From a virus, in the IMG/VR virus record IMGVR_UViG_3300020596_000073, positions 1 to 34,961 of that record: DNA of 34,961 nucleotides; one strand, written 5' to 3'. Under the pieces are notes generated by a model. It searched no databases. It was not told the DNA's origin and saw only the letters and a list, made by a program, of their open reading frames with translations. Below are positions 14,389 to 20,490 of the stretch, one piece after another; position 1 is the stretch's first letter; every line of letters begins with the position of its first letter. The position numbers and the translations under genes were made by a program.

Positions 14389-14994
14389 ATGAAGCAGATC
14401 AAGCGCACCAAGCTCGCGCCCGGCGAGGTCCGCGCATCGGATAGCTGGCGCACCCCCTTGCCGCTCTTCGCCGCGCTGGACGACGAATTCGGTTTCAACG
14501 TGGACCTCGCGGCCGACGCCAACAACCATCTATGCCCGACGTGGCTCGGCCCTGGTGGCGAGGCGGAGGATGCGCTTGCGGTGCGGCAATGGGCTCGCCA
14601 CGGCGATGTCGGGTTTCTGAACATGCCCTACAGCTCGGATCTCATCCTGCGCTTCATGGCGGCCGTGGCGCGCAACCGCATCGAGATGACCATCGTGGCG
14701 CTGCACCCGCACGACACGAGCGCCGCCTGGTGGAGCTACACGCGGCACGCGGTCGAGATCCGCGAGATGCCCCACCGGGTGCCCTACCTGCGGTCCGATG
14801 GGATCACGAAGGCAGGCGCGATGTTCGCCTCGGCCGTCAGCATCTACCGGCCCCAGCCGGGCATCCTGATGGCGCATCCGCGGCACGTTCTCTGGAGCTG
14901 GAAGACCCGTGCGGCGCTCGAGAAGGCGGAGCGCAAGAACGCAATGCGCCTCAACCGGTTGGACACGTTCCGAGGAGACGACGATGCCAGATAA
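14389..14994 (+). CDS. Dam-like phage DNA N6-adenine methyltransferase homologue with altered motif (NMPY)
   Basis: 201 residues. The layout follows the phage Dam family: SDSWRTPLPLFAALDDEFGF (18-37), VDLAADANNHLCP (38-50), then GFLNMPYS (75-82) and a strand MTIVALHPHDTSAAWW. The usual catalytic tetrapeptide is NPPY or DPPY; here the second residue is Met (NMPY at 78-81). The C-terminal part (FASAVSIYRPQ, VLWSWKTRAALEKAERK) is as expected. Activity is uncertain because of the substitution. It begins just after the previous stop and overlaps the next gene by 11 bases. It might mark phage DNA or be a degraded relic. Confidence 0.78.
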   Translation: MKQIKRTKLAPGEVRASDSWRTPLPLFAALDDEFGFNVDLAADANNHLCPTWLGPGGEAEDALAVRQWARHGDVGFLNMPYSSDLILRFMAAVARNRIEMTIVALHPHDTSAAWWSYTRHAVEIREMPHRVPYLRSDGITKAGAMFASAVSIYRPQPGILMAHPRHVLWSWKTRAALEKAERKNAMRLNRLDTFRGDDDAR

Positions 14995-15256
14995 CTCCAT
15001 CGACGCCGGCACCATATCAGCGATCTTCACCGGCACGATGTCAGTGAAAGCTGCGCGCGGGGCGCTCGCCACGGCGGAGGGCCACGCGGTGGCAAGGGCA
15101 CTCGATAGGGCGAATAAATGCCTAGAGAGCGCGGGCTGCGCCGGGCACCTTCCGGTGCTGTTCGCCAAGGCCATCGCTGATGCACGGCTGGCGATCGACG
15201 AGGCGGTGCGGGCACACGCCAACCACCAGGAGTTACTAGAGGAGGCGAAAAAGTGA
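14984..15256 (+). CDS. Hypothetical helical protein
   Basis: 90 residues, almost entirely Ala-rich helix (VKAARGALATAEGHAVARAL, FAKAIADARLAIDEAVRAHA) with CLESAGC in the middle. CGAGGAGACG provides the ribosome binding site, inside the end of the Dam-like gene. No family recognised. Confidence 0.6.
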   Translation: MPDNSIDAGTISAIFTGTMSVKAARGALATAEGHAVARALDRANKCLESAGCAGHLPVLFAKAIADARLAIDEAVRAHANHQELLEEAKK

Positions 15257-16083
15257 CCAGTGATGACTCCCGCGTCTTGGGGCAGGAGGCTGCCGCGATC
15301 ACGCAAGAGAGTGACGCGGAAACCTCACCGCGCTACCGCACGCTCGCATGGTCGCAACAAGGGTATTCGCTTTACGGCCGACCCACTCCCGAGCCTCCAC
15401 CGTTCACGCCGCCCTTCTCGGCATGGCTTTGCGCTGTCGTGCCAGCCGGATGGGATGTGATTTTCGTGCGTGAGCTGCGCCAAATCAGGCCGGAAGACGG
15501 CCGAGTCGACATGGAAGTCACCATCCAGCGGCGGGGTGACGAGATGGTGGCCGCCACGTCGCCCGAGATGCCGGTGATCGAAGTGGGGGACGTGATCGAG
15601 TTCGCCCACGGTAACGACGCGCCGCTGTTTCAACGGCTGTCACATCCAGCGGCGCTCGAAGACTGGAACGGCAAGTTAGGCGCCCGCGTGCTCGCGGTCT
15701 ATCGCGCGATCTGGCGCAGGGAGGCTCACGATGACCATGCGCGGAAGGTTGCCCCACCGGAGGAGATGCCGGTGATCGAAGCGGGGGATGATGTGATTTA
15801 CAGGTCTAAGCACGCGGGACAACCAGATGAGGAGATGAGCGGTTTATTGATTTCAGAGGCTAAAGCGTGGCAAGACGACCCGTGCGTTGTTGGTATTCGT
15901 CGGACGATTTGGACACGCGCCGAGGAGGTGATTCCGATGGACACACTCGGTGACGCCTATCTGCATGAGCAGGCCCGCATCAGAGAGTGTCACTCCACGC
16001 GACGGTGGCACCTGCAACGACTACACCGCGAGCGCGCGTTGAAGGAGATGATCCATGGCGATCCCGTCGAAGAAAAACGGTGA
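15253..16083 (+). CDS. Hypothetical protein with duplicated GDVI domain
   Basis: 276 residues from a GTG start in GTGA overlap. Two related segments are visible: about 105-160 (EMPVIEVGDVIEF to VLAVYRAIWRRE) and about 171-225 (EMPVIEAGDDVIY to VVGIRRTIWTRAE). Each looks like a small beta-barrel domain ending in I-x-R-x-IW. The N-terminal 100 residues include a Pro-rich linker and another strand-rich part (IFVRELRQIRP, MEVTIQRR). The second copy uses unusual AT-ending codons (gtttattgatttcagaggct, 15842-15861), unlike its surroundings. The C-terminus is a basic helix. Such domains recur in environmental phage genomes, function unknown. Confidence 0.6.
   Translation: MTSDDSRVLGQEAAAITQESDAETSPRYRTLAWSQQGYSLYGRPTPEPPPFTPPFSAWLCAVVPAGWDVIFVRELRQIRPEDGRVDMEVTIQRRGDEMVAATSPEMPVIEVGDVIEFAHGNDAPLFQRLSHPAALEDWNGKLGARVLAVYRAIWRREAHDDHARKVAPPEEMPVIEAGDDVIYRSKHAGQPDEEMSGLLISEAKAWQDDPCVVGIRRTIWTRAEEVIPMDTLGDAYLHEQARIRECHSTRRWHLQRLHRERALKEMIHGDPVEEKR
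15565..15788 (+). repeat. Direct repeat marking an internal gene duplication
   Basis: Positions 15565-15590 and 15763-15788 agree in 25 of 26 bases and encode EMPVIE(V/A)GD at the start of each duplicated domain. The rest of the two copies has diverged strongly, so this short block is either under selection or was refreshed by recombination. Confidence 0.75.
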
Positions 16084-16348
16084 CGGCTTCTGGCGTAACG
16101 ATCAACCGCCAGCCGTGGCTGACCCCACCCTCGACGCGCCACGCTTGATCGGCTGGACCGATCCCGTCGCGTGCCCCGCATGTCATGGAGGTTACCTGGT
16201 GAAGCGCACAGGTCCGCATGGGGATGTGTGCGGCTGCTCGCGTTTCCCCGAGTGTCTTCGCACGTGGTCTATGGAAGAAATGGGCGACTCCTTTGACCAC
16301 GAGACATCCGAGGCGAATTATGGCGCCGAGGCTCGCTATGGCGAATAG
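16055..16348 (+). CDS. Topoisomerase-type zinc-ribbon protein
   Basis: 97 residues with GAAGGAG at 16041-16047 before the ATG. Residues about 40-70 match the four-Cys zinc ribbon of the C-terminal domains of bacterial topoisomerase I: CPACHGGYLVKR, then CGCSRFPECLRTW. Such domains bind single-stranded DNA. Here the domain stands alone with an acidic C-terminal tail. It may help DNA handling or inhibit host topoisomerase; both are inference. Confidence 0.7.
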   Translation: MAIPSKKNGDGFWRNDQPPAVADPTLDAPRLIGWTDPVACPACHGGYLVKRTGPHGDVCGCSRFPECLRTWSMEEMGDSFDHETSEANYGAEARYGE

Positions 16349-16862
16349 CCCCACCGTCGACGCGGTTCTGGCCCGGCTCGCCGCGATTGACCATGGCTGC
16401 ACGCGCGCGCTTGGTCGTGTGTGCGGCGGCCCCGGCGAGACGCATCCGAGTAGCTGGTGCCGCGCCTGCTGTGCGCGGGCGCTCATGGCACACGTCGCCA
16501 CGCTCCTCGATGACGCGGCGTACCACGCGGACTGCCGCCCCAACCGCCTCGCGGCCGAAGCGGCACAGGCGCGGGTGCTGGAGCTAGAGGCGCAGGTCGC
16601 CGCCCTCACCGCCACGGAACGTGCGACCGCGGATGCGTTTATCGCCTACCGCGATCACCCACACTGCACCTCCGCCACCGGCTGGTGTCACGTCTGTGCG
16701 AGCAATGCCCTCGCCACCCTCGTGGCGCTGCACGCGAAGTGGTGCGTGACGCGGATACGGGCGCGAGCAAGCGAGCCACTGACAGCGGCGAGGACGTTGC
16801 TGATCACTGAAGCACGAGAGGCCGAGGCGGCATTGCTCGCCTGGACCGAGGAAACCCCATGA
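16338..16862 (+). CDS. Hypothetical protein with two Cys-rich helical repeats
   Basis: 174 residues. Two related units: about 16-55 (RVCGGPGE to WCRACCARALMAHVATLL) and about 100-130 (HCTSATGWCHVCASNALATLVAL). Both end in WCxxC followed by an Ala/Leu helix. Between them is a coiled coil (AAEAAQARVLELEAQVAAL). Start ATG 16338 or ATG 16320: each has GAGG six bases upstream, in almost duplicated sequence. It overlaps the upstream and downstream genes. Function unknown. Confidence 0.6.
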   Translation: MANSPTVDAVLARLAAIDHGCTRALGRVCGGPGETHPSSWCRACCARALMAHVATLLDDAAYHADCRPNRLAAEAAQARVLELEAQVAALTATERATADAFIAYRDHPHCTSATGWCHVCASNALATLVALHAKWCVTRIRARASEPLTAARTLLITEAREAEAALLAWTEETP

Positions 16863-17203
16863 CCACCGATCTGCAGAAGGTCGTCGCGTGGGCAGAAGAG
16901 AACCCCCGGACGGCCGAGCGCATTGACCTGGCCGCACACCTCGCCACCGCCACGTGGTCAGAGCAGTGCTACCTCGCTGTCGAGGATCACACCGTAGACC
17001 TGCACCAGCACATCGCGCACCTCATCGCGGCCGGGGACGCCGTCATCGCTAGCCTGCGCGCCGCTGCCGCCCGATGCGGGACGTGCGCGCACAGCGAAAC
17101 CGTGTCGCCCTCTGTCTCGCATCTCTGGTGCCACGTCCATGATCAGGCGCGCGCCCCCAACGACGGCTGCCGGCTGGGCTACGCGCCGAAGGAGACCCCA
17201 TGA
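16859..17203 (+). CDS. Cassette gene A: small Cys-rich protein
   Basis: 114 residues in ATGA overlap. The N-terminal helix is followed by WSEQCYLAVEDHTVDLHQH and IAHLIAAGDAVIASLRAAA, then a Cys motif: CGTCAH, a later C, and DGCRLGYAPKETP at the end. The C-x2-C, C, C, then aromatic-x-P order is like small phage zinc proteins. It is a paralogue of the gene at 17631: 106 of 112 bases match over 16953-17064. The junction to the next gene contains GAAGGAGACCCCATGACC, which is both its own C-terminus (PKETP) and the next gene's ribosome binding site and start. Confidence 0.65.
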   Translation: MTTDLQKVVAWAEENPRTAERIDLAAHLATATWSEQCYLAVEDHTVDLHQHIAHLIAAGDAVIASLRAAAARCGTCAHSETVSPSVSHLWCHVHDQARAPNDGCRLGYAPKETP

Positions 17204-17779
17204 CCCCCGAGCAGATCGAAATCCTCTACGAACTCCAGACCGCCGCGCAAGACTACGCTCGGCTCTCCGATTCGTTCCGCCACCGGGCTACCTACGACCT
17301 CGCGTGCTACGCGGGCGACCACCTCGACGACGCCAGCAGAGCGGGGCGGCACGCCAGCCGCTACCGACGTGCGGCTGAGGCCCTCGTCGCGCTCACCACG
17401 CCAGCGGCTCCCGCGCCCCTACGGACGACCGAGCCCCTCCCCGATGTGGAGGATTGGGCCGACGGAATTGTGGCGTGTGCATTCCTGCAAGGCGTGAGGC
17501 CGGCACTCAGGAGACCCACGAGTGCCGACGACGCCGTGGCGCAGATCCTACGCGCTGAGCGGGGCGCGATCGACTGCCCGTTCTGTGGTGGGCTCCTCCC
17601 ACAGCCGACGATCACGCCGAAGGAGACCCCATGACCACAGACGAGAGGATTGCGATGTTGGCGGCCGCGTGGTCAGAGCAGTGTTACATCGCTGTCGAGG
17701 ATCACACCGTAGACGCTCACCAGCACATCGCGCACCTCATCGCGGCCGGGGACGCCGTCATCACTAGCCTGCGCGCCGC
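16953..17779 (+). repeat. Imperfect 112-base direct repeat within genes A and A'
   Basis: 16953-17064 and 17668-17779 differ at six of 112 positions with no gaps. Together with the repeated gene junctions at 17184-17205, 17615-17636 (identical 22 bases) and 17947-17968 (two differences), and the 25-base linker repeat, it shows that a two-gene unit was duplicated as A-B-A'-B'. Confidence 0.85.
17200..17634 (+). CDS. Cassette gene B: small helical Cys protein
   Basis: 144 residues in ATGA overlap. It begins MTPEQIEILYELQTAAQDY, continues as helices, has the linker ALTTPAAP (about 65-72), then an acidic-aromatic part (VEDWADGIVACAFLQGV) and a CPFCGG zinc knuckle near the end. It ends ITPKETP. 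The 25 bases at 17388-17412 encoding the linker recur exactly at 18055-18079 in the gene at 17963, which also starts MTPEQ. Function unknown; the CPFCGG suggests nucleic-acid or protein binding. Confidence 0.62.
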   Translation: MTPEQIEILYELQTAAQDYARLSDSFRHRATYDLACYAGDHLDDASRAGRHASRYRRAAEALVALTTPAAPAPLRTTEPLPDVEDWADGIVACAFLQGVRPALRRPTSADDAVAQILRAERGAIDCPFCGGLLPQPTITPKETP

Positions 17780-17966
17780 CGCCGACCATTCGTCGCCAGC
17801 GGCTCCCACGGGCACCTGCGGGACGTGCGCGCACTTCTTGCCGTGGGACCGCGCGACGCTGACCGGCACGGGTGATTGTCACCATCCGGCCTACAAAGGC
17901 CGCCGCAACGGCATGCCGGACGACGACGGCTGCATCAAGGGCTACACACCGAAGGCGACCCCATGA
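17631..17966 (+). CDS. Cassette gene A': paralogue of 16859
   Basis: 111 residues in ATGA overlap. It shares WSEQCYIAVEDHTVDAHQH and IAHLIAAGDAVITSLRAAA with the gene at 16859 but has a different C-terminal half: CGTCAHFLPWDR, a GDC, then DDDGCIKGYTPKATP. The zinc-motif spacing is kept while the loop between differs, as if the end had been exchanged. It has the SPAAPTG linker also found in the B genes. Confidence 0.65.
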   Translation: MTTDERIAMLAAAWSEQCYIAVEDHTVDAHQHIAHLIAAGDAVITSLRAAADHSSPAAPTGTCGTCAHFLPWDRATLTGTGDCHHPAYKGRRNGMPDDDGCIKGYTPKATP

Positions 17967-18286
17967 CCCCAGAGCAAGCCATCGCCGCAATCAAGGGCAA
18001 CTGGCCCGATGAGTACTACTTGACGCTCCGCGAGGCGCTGACCGTAGCCATCGCCGCGCTCACCACGCCAGCGGCTCCCCCTGGGGATGAACCTCCGGTG
18101 ACGGCCTATCGCTACGCCATGCCGGACGACGAGGGGCTGCCACTACTGCTGTGTGCGTGCGGGCAAGGCTACGCGGCGTGGGAGCAGACTATCGGGGTGG
18201 AGGCCGAGTACGCCAGACCGATGCCGTGCTGCGGCCGGCGACTCTACTGGCGGCAACGCATCGACGTGCTGGAAGCCCCAGCTTGA
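17963..18286 (+). CDS. Cassette gene B': paralogue of 17200
   Basis: 107 residues in ATGA overlap, starting MTPEQAIAAIK. It has the same ALTTPAAP linker as gene B, encoded by an identical 25-base stretch. The C-terminal half differs: YRYAMPDDEGLPLLLCACG and a second Cys pair in MPCCGRRLYW, which together could hold one zinc. The gene ends at promoter P4, the TTGACA overlapping its stop codon. Confidence 0.62.
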   Translation: MTPEQAIAAIKGNWPDEYYLTLREALTVAIAALTTPAAPPGDEPPVTAYRYAMPDDEGLPLLLCACGQGYAAWEQTIGVEAEYARPMPCCGRRLYWRQRIDVLEAPA

Positions 18287-18312
18287 CAGATACGGCATTG
18301 TCGTATTACTGT
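18283..18312 (+). promoter_or_regulatory. Promoter P4 (TTGACA) with dyad operator
   Basis: TTGACA lies at 18283-18288. Possible -10 boxes are TACTGT at 18307-18312 (18-base spacer) or TATTAC at 18304-18309 (15-base spacer). The spacer contains ATACG-GCATTGT-CGTAT (18290-18306), a perfect 5-base inverted repeat, extended by ACAG/CTGT at 18286-18289 and 18309-18312. This looks like a repressor site covering the promoter. Confidence 0.58.
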
Positions 18313-18318
18313 GCCTCT

Positions 18319-18360
18319 GTCGACGGTCGCTTGTGACTGTCGACGCCGGCCCGCGAGGGC
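18319..18360 (+). promoter_or_regulatory. Two leader stem-loops after P4
   Basis: GTCGACGGTCGC (18319-18330) pairs with GTGACTGTCGAC (18333-18344): 11-12 pairs, two of them G-U, with a very short loop. Directly after it, GCCC-GCGA-GGGC (18349-18360) forms a GNRA-tetraloop hairpin. The first stem begins about where the transcript from P4 should begin. A ribosome binding site (AGAGCAGGA) and ATG 18376 follow. Confidence 0.6.
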
Positions 18361-18375
18361 AGAGAGCAGGATGAC

Positions 18376-18594
18376 ATGAGCAGCATGAGAACGAATCTAA
18401 CAGCAGGCACCCGCGTCACCCTCGCACTCGACGGGGAGACGTTCGAGGCGGTTGTTGAGTCGACGGCCGTTCGCTACTCTCGCCATCTTGGCGCAGATGT
18501 TACCTTCGTCACGTTCCATGAAGCGGGCGATGTCACGGCCGGCCTCACCTTCACCCTCGACGAATTCACAGACGCGATCCACGCGGCCGACTAG
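18376..18594 (+). CDS. Hypothetical small beta-rich protein
   Basis: 72 residues, first gene behind promoter P4. Strand-like segments dominate (TRVTLALDGETFEAVVEST, ADVTFVTFHEAGDVTAGLTF) with an acidic C-terminal helix (LDEFTDAIHAAD). It resembles a small SH3/OB-like barrel, which is only an impression. It is followed at once by a long hairpin. Confidence 0.6.
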   Translation: MSSMRTNLTAGTRVTLALDGETFEAVVESTAVRYSRHLGADVTFVTFHEAGDVTAGLTFTLDEFTDAIHAAD

Positions 18595-18595
18595 A

Positions 18596-18645
18596 CGAGT
18601 CTCCGCTCTGCCTAGGGCGCTGTCCTGGGCAGCGACGGACACTCG
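18596..18645 (+). promoter_or_regulatory. Nested long stem-loop between genes (terminator or leader element)
   Basis: Three nested stems: CGAGT (18596-18600) with ACTCG (18641-18645), CCG (18603-18605) with CGG (18636-18638), and CTGCCTAGG (18608-18616) with CCTGGGCAG (18624-18632, one G-U), loop of seven. It begins right after the stop codon of the 18376 gene. There is only a short CTTT after it, so factor-independent termination is uncertain. It may instead be the leader of the next gene. Confidence 0.55.
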
Positions 18646-18664
18646 GCTTTCAGGAGCACAGACC

Positions 18665-18895
18665 ATGACAAGACAGGCTATGGACGCCGCTCTCCCCCGC
18701 ACCGTCGTCACCTACGCGCTGGCGTATGGCCGCACGTCGATCACGCTCTGCGCCTTGCACGCGACTTCCGAACAGCGCCTCGGGCACGTCCAGCATGGGG
18801 CTCGCAAGGGCTACTGCGACGCCTGTGAGCAGGAGTACCTCGCCCTGATCGATGCCGACGCCGGCGACTTCCTGCCGACCACGGAGGCGCAGTAG
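18665..18895 (+). CDS. Small Cys-rich hypothetical protein
   Basis: 76 residues with AGGAGCA before the ATG. CALH and later CDACEQEYL form a C-x2-H plus C-x2-C arrangement that can bind zinc. The segment around them is YALAYGRTSITLCALHA and RKGYCDACEQEYLALI. The C-terminus is acidic. Comparable proteins elsewhere in phages have no known function. Confidence 0.62.
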   Translation: MTRQAMDAALPRTVVTYALAYGRTSITLCALHATSEQRLGHVQHGARKGYCDACEQEYLALIDADAGDFLPTTEAQ

Positions 18896-18898
18896 ACC

Positions 18899-19096
18899 AT
18901 GACGGCCCAGACCCCGTGGCCGCCGCCGCGCATCCGCGCCCTCCGCGCCGAGCTGGCCGAGTCCACCGCGATCTTTGCCAGCCGCTTCCACCGGTCCAGC
19001 CGCACCATCGAGGACTGGGAGCAGGGCCGGCGCCGGCCTGACGCTATGGTCATGATGAGCTTGACGCGTCTCGCCGCCCGACGACGTCCCGTATGA
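18899..19096 (+). CDS. Small XRE-type helix-turn-helix protein
   Basis: 65 residues. RIRALRAELAESTAIFASRF, then SSRTIEDWEQGRRRPDAM and a final helix MVMMSLTRLA, gives the helix-turn-helix of XRE/Cro-type regulators (IxxLR...xxFAxxFxxSxRTIxxWExGxRxPD). It could be the regulator for the operator-bearing promoters P2-P4 (inference). Its short size fits a Cro-like protein or an antitoxin-type repressor without a toxin partner nearby. The next gene starts in ATGA overlap. Confidence 0.75.
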   Translation: MTAQTPWPPPRIRALRAELAESTAIFASRFHRSSRTIEDWEQGRRRPDAMVMMSLTRLAARRRPV

Positions 19097-19302
19097 CCGA
19101 CGACCAACTCAACGCCGAACTGCTCGCCCGACGCGTGAGGCTCACGAAAGAGGCCAGCACACAAGCCGTCGAACTCCGCGCTCGGCAGCTCTCAGGGCAG
19201 CAGGCAGTCGGCCCCTGGGCTCCGGCAGCGCGGCTCGCCAAGCCACGGCGGACCAAGGTGAGGGCAGGGACGCTGGTGCAATGGCGCCGCGTGCGAGCTT
19301 AA
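19093..19302 (+). CDS. Hypothetical small basic protein
   Basis: 69 residues coupled by ATGA to the XRE protein gene. A helix (MTDDQLNAELLARRVRLTKE) is followed by a Lys/Arg-rich tail (KPRRTKVRAGTLVQWRRVRA). It might assist the regulator upstream. No family recognised. Confidence 0.5.
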   Translation: MTDDQLNAELLARRVRLTKEASTQAVELRARQLSGQQAVGPWAPAARLAKPRRTKVRAGTLVQWRRVRA

Positions 19303-19330
19303 CCAGTCAAGCAATCCGGCTCGATACCAC

Positions 19331-19374
19331 GATTCGCCTGCGTGGACTGCTCGAATCACACGCTCAAAAGAGTG
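19331..19374 (+). promoter_or_regulatory. Two small stem-loops in a 165-base gene-free spacer
   Basis: GATTCG (19331-19336) pairs with CGAATC (19352-19357). CGCTC-AAAA-GAGTG (19361-19374) follows, then an A-rich run GGGCAAAAAGGG. No gene is seen between 19303 and 19467. The pair of hairpins may be a terminator for the genes upstream or a leader, but no U-tract is present. Confidence 0.3.
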
Positions 19375-19467
19375 GGCAAAAAGGGAAGTGGCCAGAAACG
19401 GCACGCCTTCCTCACTGGCGCCGCGCCTGGATGATGCCCGTCGAGCACCCGGAGTAGACTGCCCGAC

Positions 19468-19707
19468 ATGGCCATCCTCGCCCCCGACGGCACGCCCGCA
19501 CGCCCCGCGAAAAAGCTCCTGACCCCGTCATGGATGATCACGGAGGCCGTGAGGCGCATACGGCAAGAGCTGCAGATCGCCCGCGCGTGCCGACTCGCAG
19601 AGCTGCGCCGGAGCTGCGGCGCGGACGAGCGCGACGACATCGTGTCCATCCGCATCCCGCGTGCCCACCCGTTCGACACAACGGCTGAACGCAAGTCGCT
19701 ACTCTGA
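19468..19707 (+). CDS. Hypothetical small basic helical protein
   Basis: 79 residues. After a Pro/Lys start the segment WMITEAVRRIRQELQIARACRLAELRRSCG is a long basic helix. The rest (DIVSIRIPRAHPFDTT) is strand-like. There is no clear ribosome binding site; the codons are coding-like. Function unknown. Confidence 0.5.
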   Translation: MAILAPDGTPARPAKKLLTPSWMITEAVRRIRQELQIARACRLAELRRSCGADERDDIVSIRIPRAHPFDTTAERKSLL

Positions 19708-19884
19708 ACGAAATGCTTCCCGTGCCCACCCGTGACGCTTTCCCCCCGCCACCGAAGCGGGGCATACTGGCCCTCTCCGGTGGCTCGCTCGCACGAGCCG
19801 TCGGATGTTTGCCCGTCCGTGGTCGTGCCAGCCAAGCGCCGGTGCCAGCCACGGCCGGGCCTTTTCACTCGCTAGGAGCAGGCG
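19708..19884 (+). promoter_or_regulatory. Structured spacer with terminator-like hairpin and leader
   Basis: GGCTCG-CTCGCA-CGAGCC (19782-19799) is a 6-pair hairpin. GCCCG and CCGTGG (19811-19822, T between) pair with CCACGG and CGGGC (19849-19860), giving 11 pairs with one mismatch around a 26-base loop, followed by CTTTTC. The GC stem and short T-run resemble a weak factor-independent terminator. The loop contains GTGCCAGCCA twice (direct repeat). ACTCG and AGGAGCAG (19874-19881) precede ATG 19885. Confidence 0.45.
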
Positions 19885-20055
19885 ATGTCCGCTGACTACA
19901 CCGCCGTCGCCATCGCCCGGCTCGCCCTCGAGGGCGCGTTGACGTGCGGGGTGACGACACGCTACGCGCCAAGCGGCACGCAATGCCGCAGACCGTCGGC
20001 CATCCCGTGGCAGAGGCGCCCACGGCTAGGGACTTCCACTCGTCAGGAGCAGACC
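19885..20055 (+). pseudogene. Probable small-gene remnant fused to the following leader
   Basis: A good start (AGGAGCAG, ATG 19885) opens 57 codons that run without a stop into ATG 20056. The first 25 or so codons end almost always in G or C and read SADYTAVAIARLALEGALT onward, like a real gene. The rest (from about 19963) contains two hairpins, GCGGCA/TGCCGC at 19973-19989 and CCGTGG/CCACGG at 20005-20025, and looks like a leader. A former gene may have lost its end, or the whole is an N-terminal extension of the gene at 20056. Confidence 0.35.
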
Positions 20056-20490
20056 ATGAACGCACGAGACACGATTCGGTATCGCACGGCGGAACTAGTG
20101 CGGCGCTTTATCGTTCAGCTCTCGGCCCTCGACCATTACCAGGCCCGACGCCTGGCGGAAGAGCTCGCCATGAGCATCGACTTGTTGCACGCCGAAGAAA
20201 AGGCTAAGGAAAATGCCCCCTCCCCACCGTCTGGACACCCGTCACAGACGCCTGGCGTGCCCGGCACCTGGGTCTGGACGCCGGAGGCCGAGGACAAGGG
20301 GACGCCCGAGCAGCCGCGGTACATGGGCAGCGAGGCCGTCCGGTTGGCCGCCACGAACGCGGCGCAGATGGTCATGGCCCCCGACTTCCGCCGGCTGTTC
20401 CCACGCTCCGCGCTGGCGGTCGTGCTCGACCACCACGACCTCCCGACCCCCAGCGCGGTCATCATCCTCCCCGACCCGACGGCCCGATGA
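20056..20490 (+). CDS. Hypothetical protein upstream of the large terminase
   Basis: 144 residues from ATG 20056, which has its own ACTCG...AGGAGCAG leader. The N-terminus is helical (DTIRYRTAELVRRFIVQLSAL, YQARRLAEELAMSIDLLHAEE). A Pro-rich linker (PSPPSGHPSQTPGVP) leads to a C-terminal domain (WVWTPEAED, AVRLAATNAAQMVMA, SAVIILPDP). ATGA overlap with the large terminase suggests a role in packaging or simple co-expression. A longer version starting at 19885 is possible. No family recognised. Confidence 0.6.
   Translation: MNARDTIRYRTAELVRRFIVQLSALDHYQARRLAEELAMSIDLLHAEEKAKENAPSPPSGHPSQTPGVPGTWVWTPEAEDKGTPEQPRYMGSEAVRLAATNAAQMVMAPDFRRLFPRSALAVVLDHHDLPTPSAVIILPDPTAR

Noticed and set aside
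17190-17968. PKETP as a shared functional peptide tag in the cassette proteins
   Set aside because: The codons coincide with the next gene's ribosome binding site and start, so the similarity is better explained by repeated DNA junctions.
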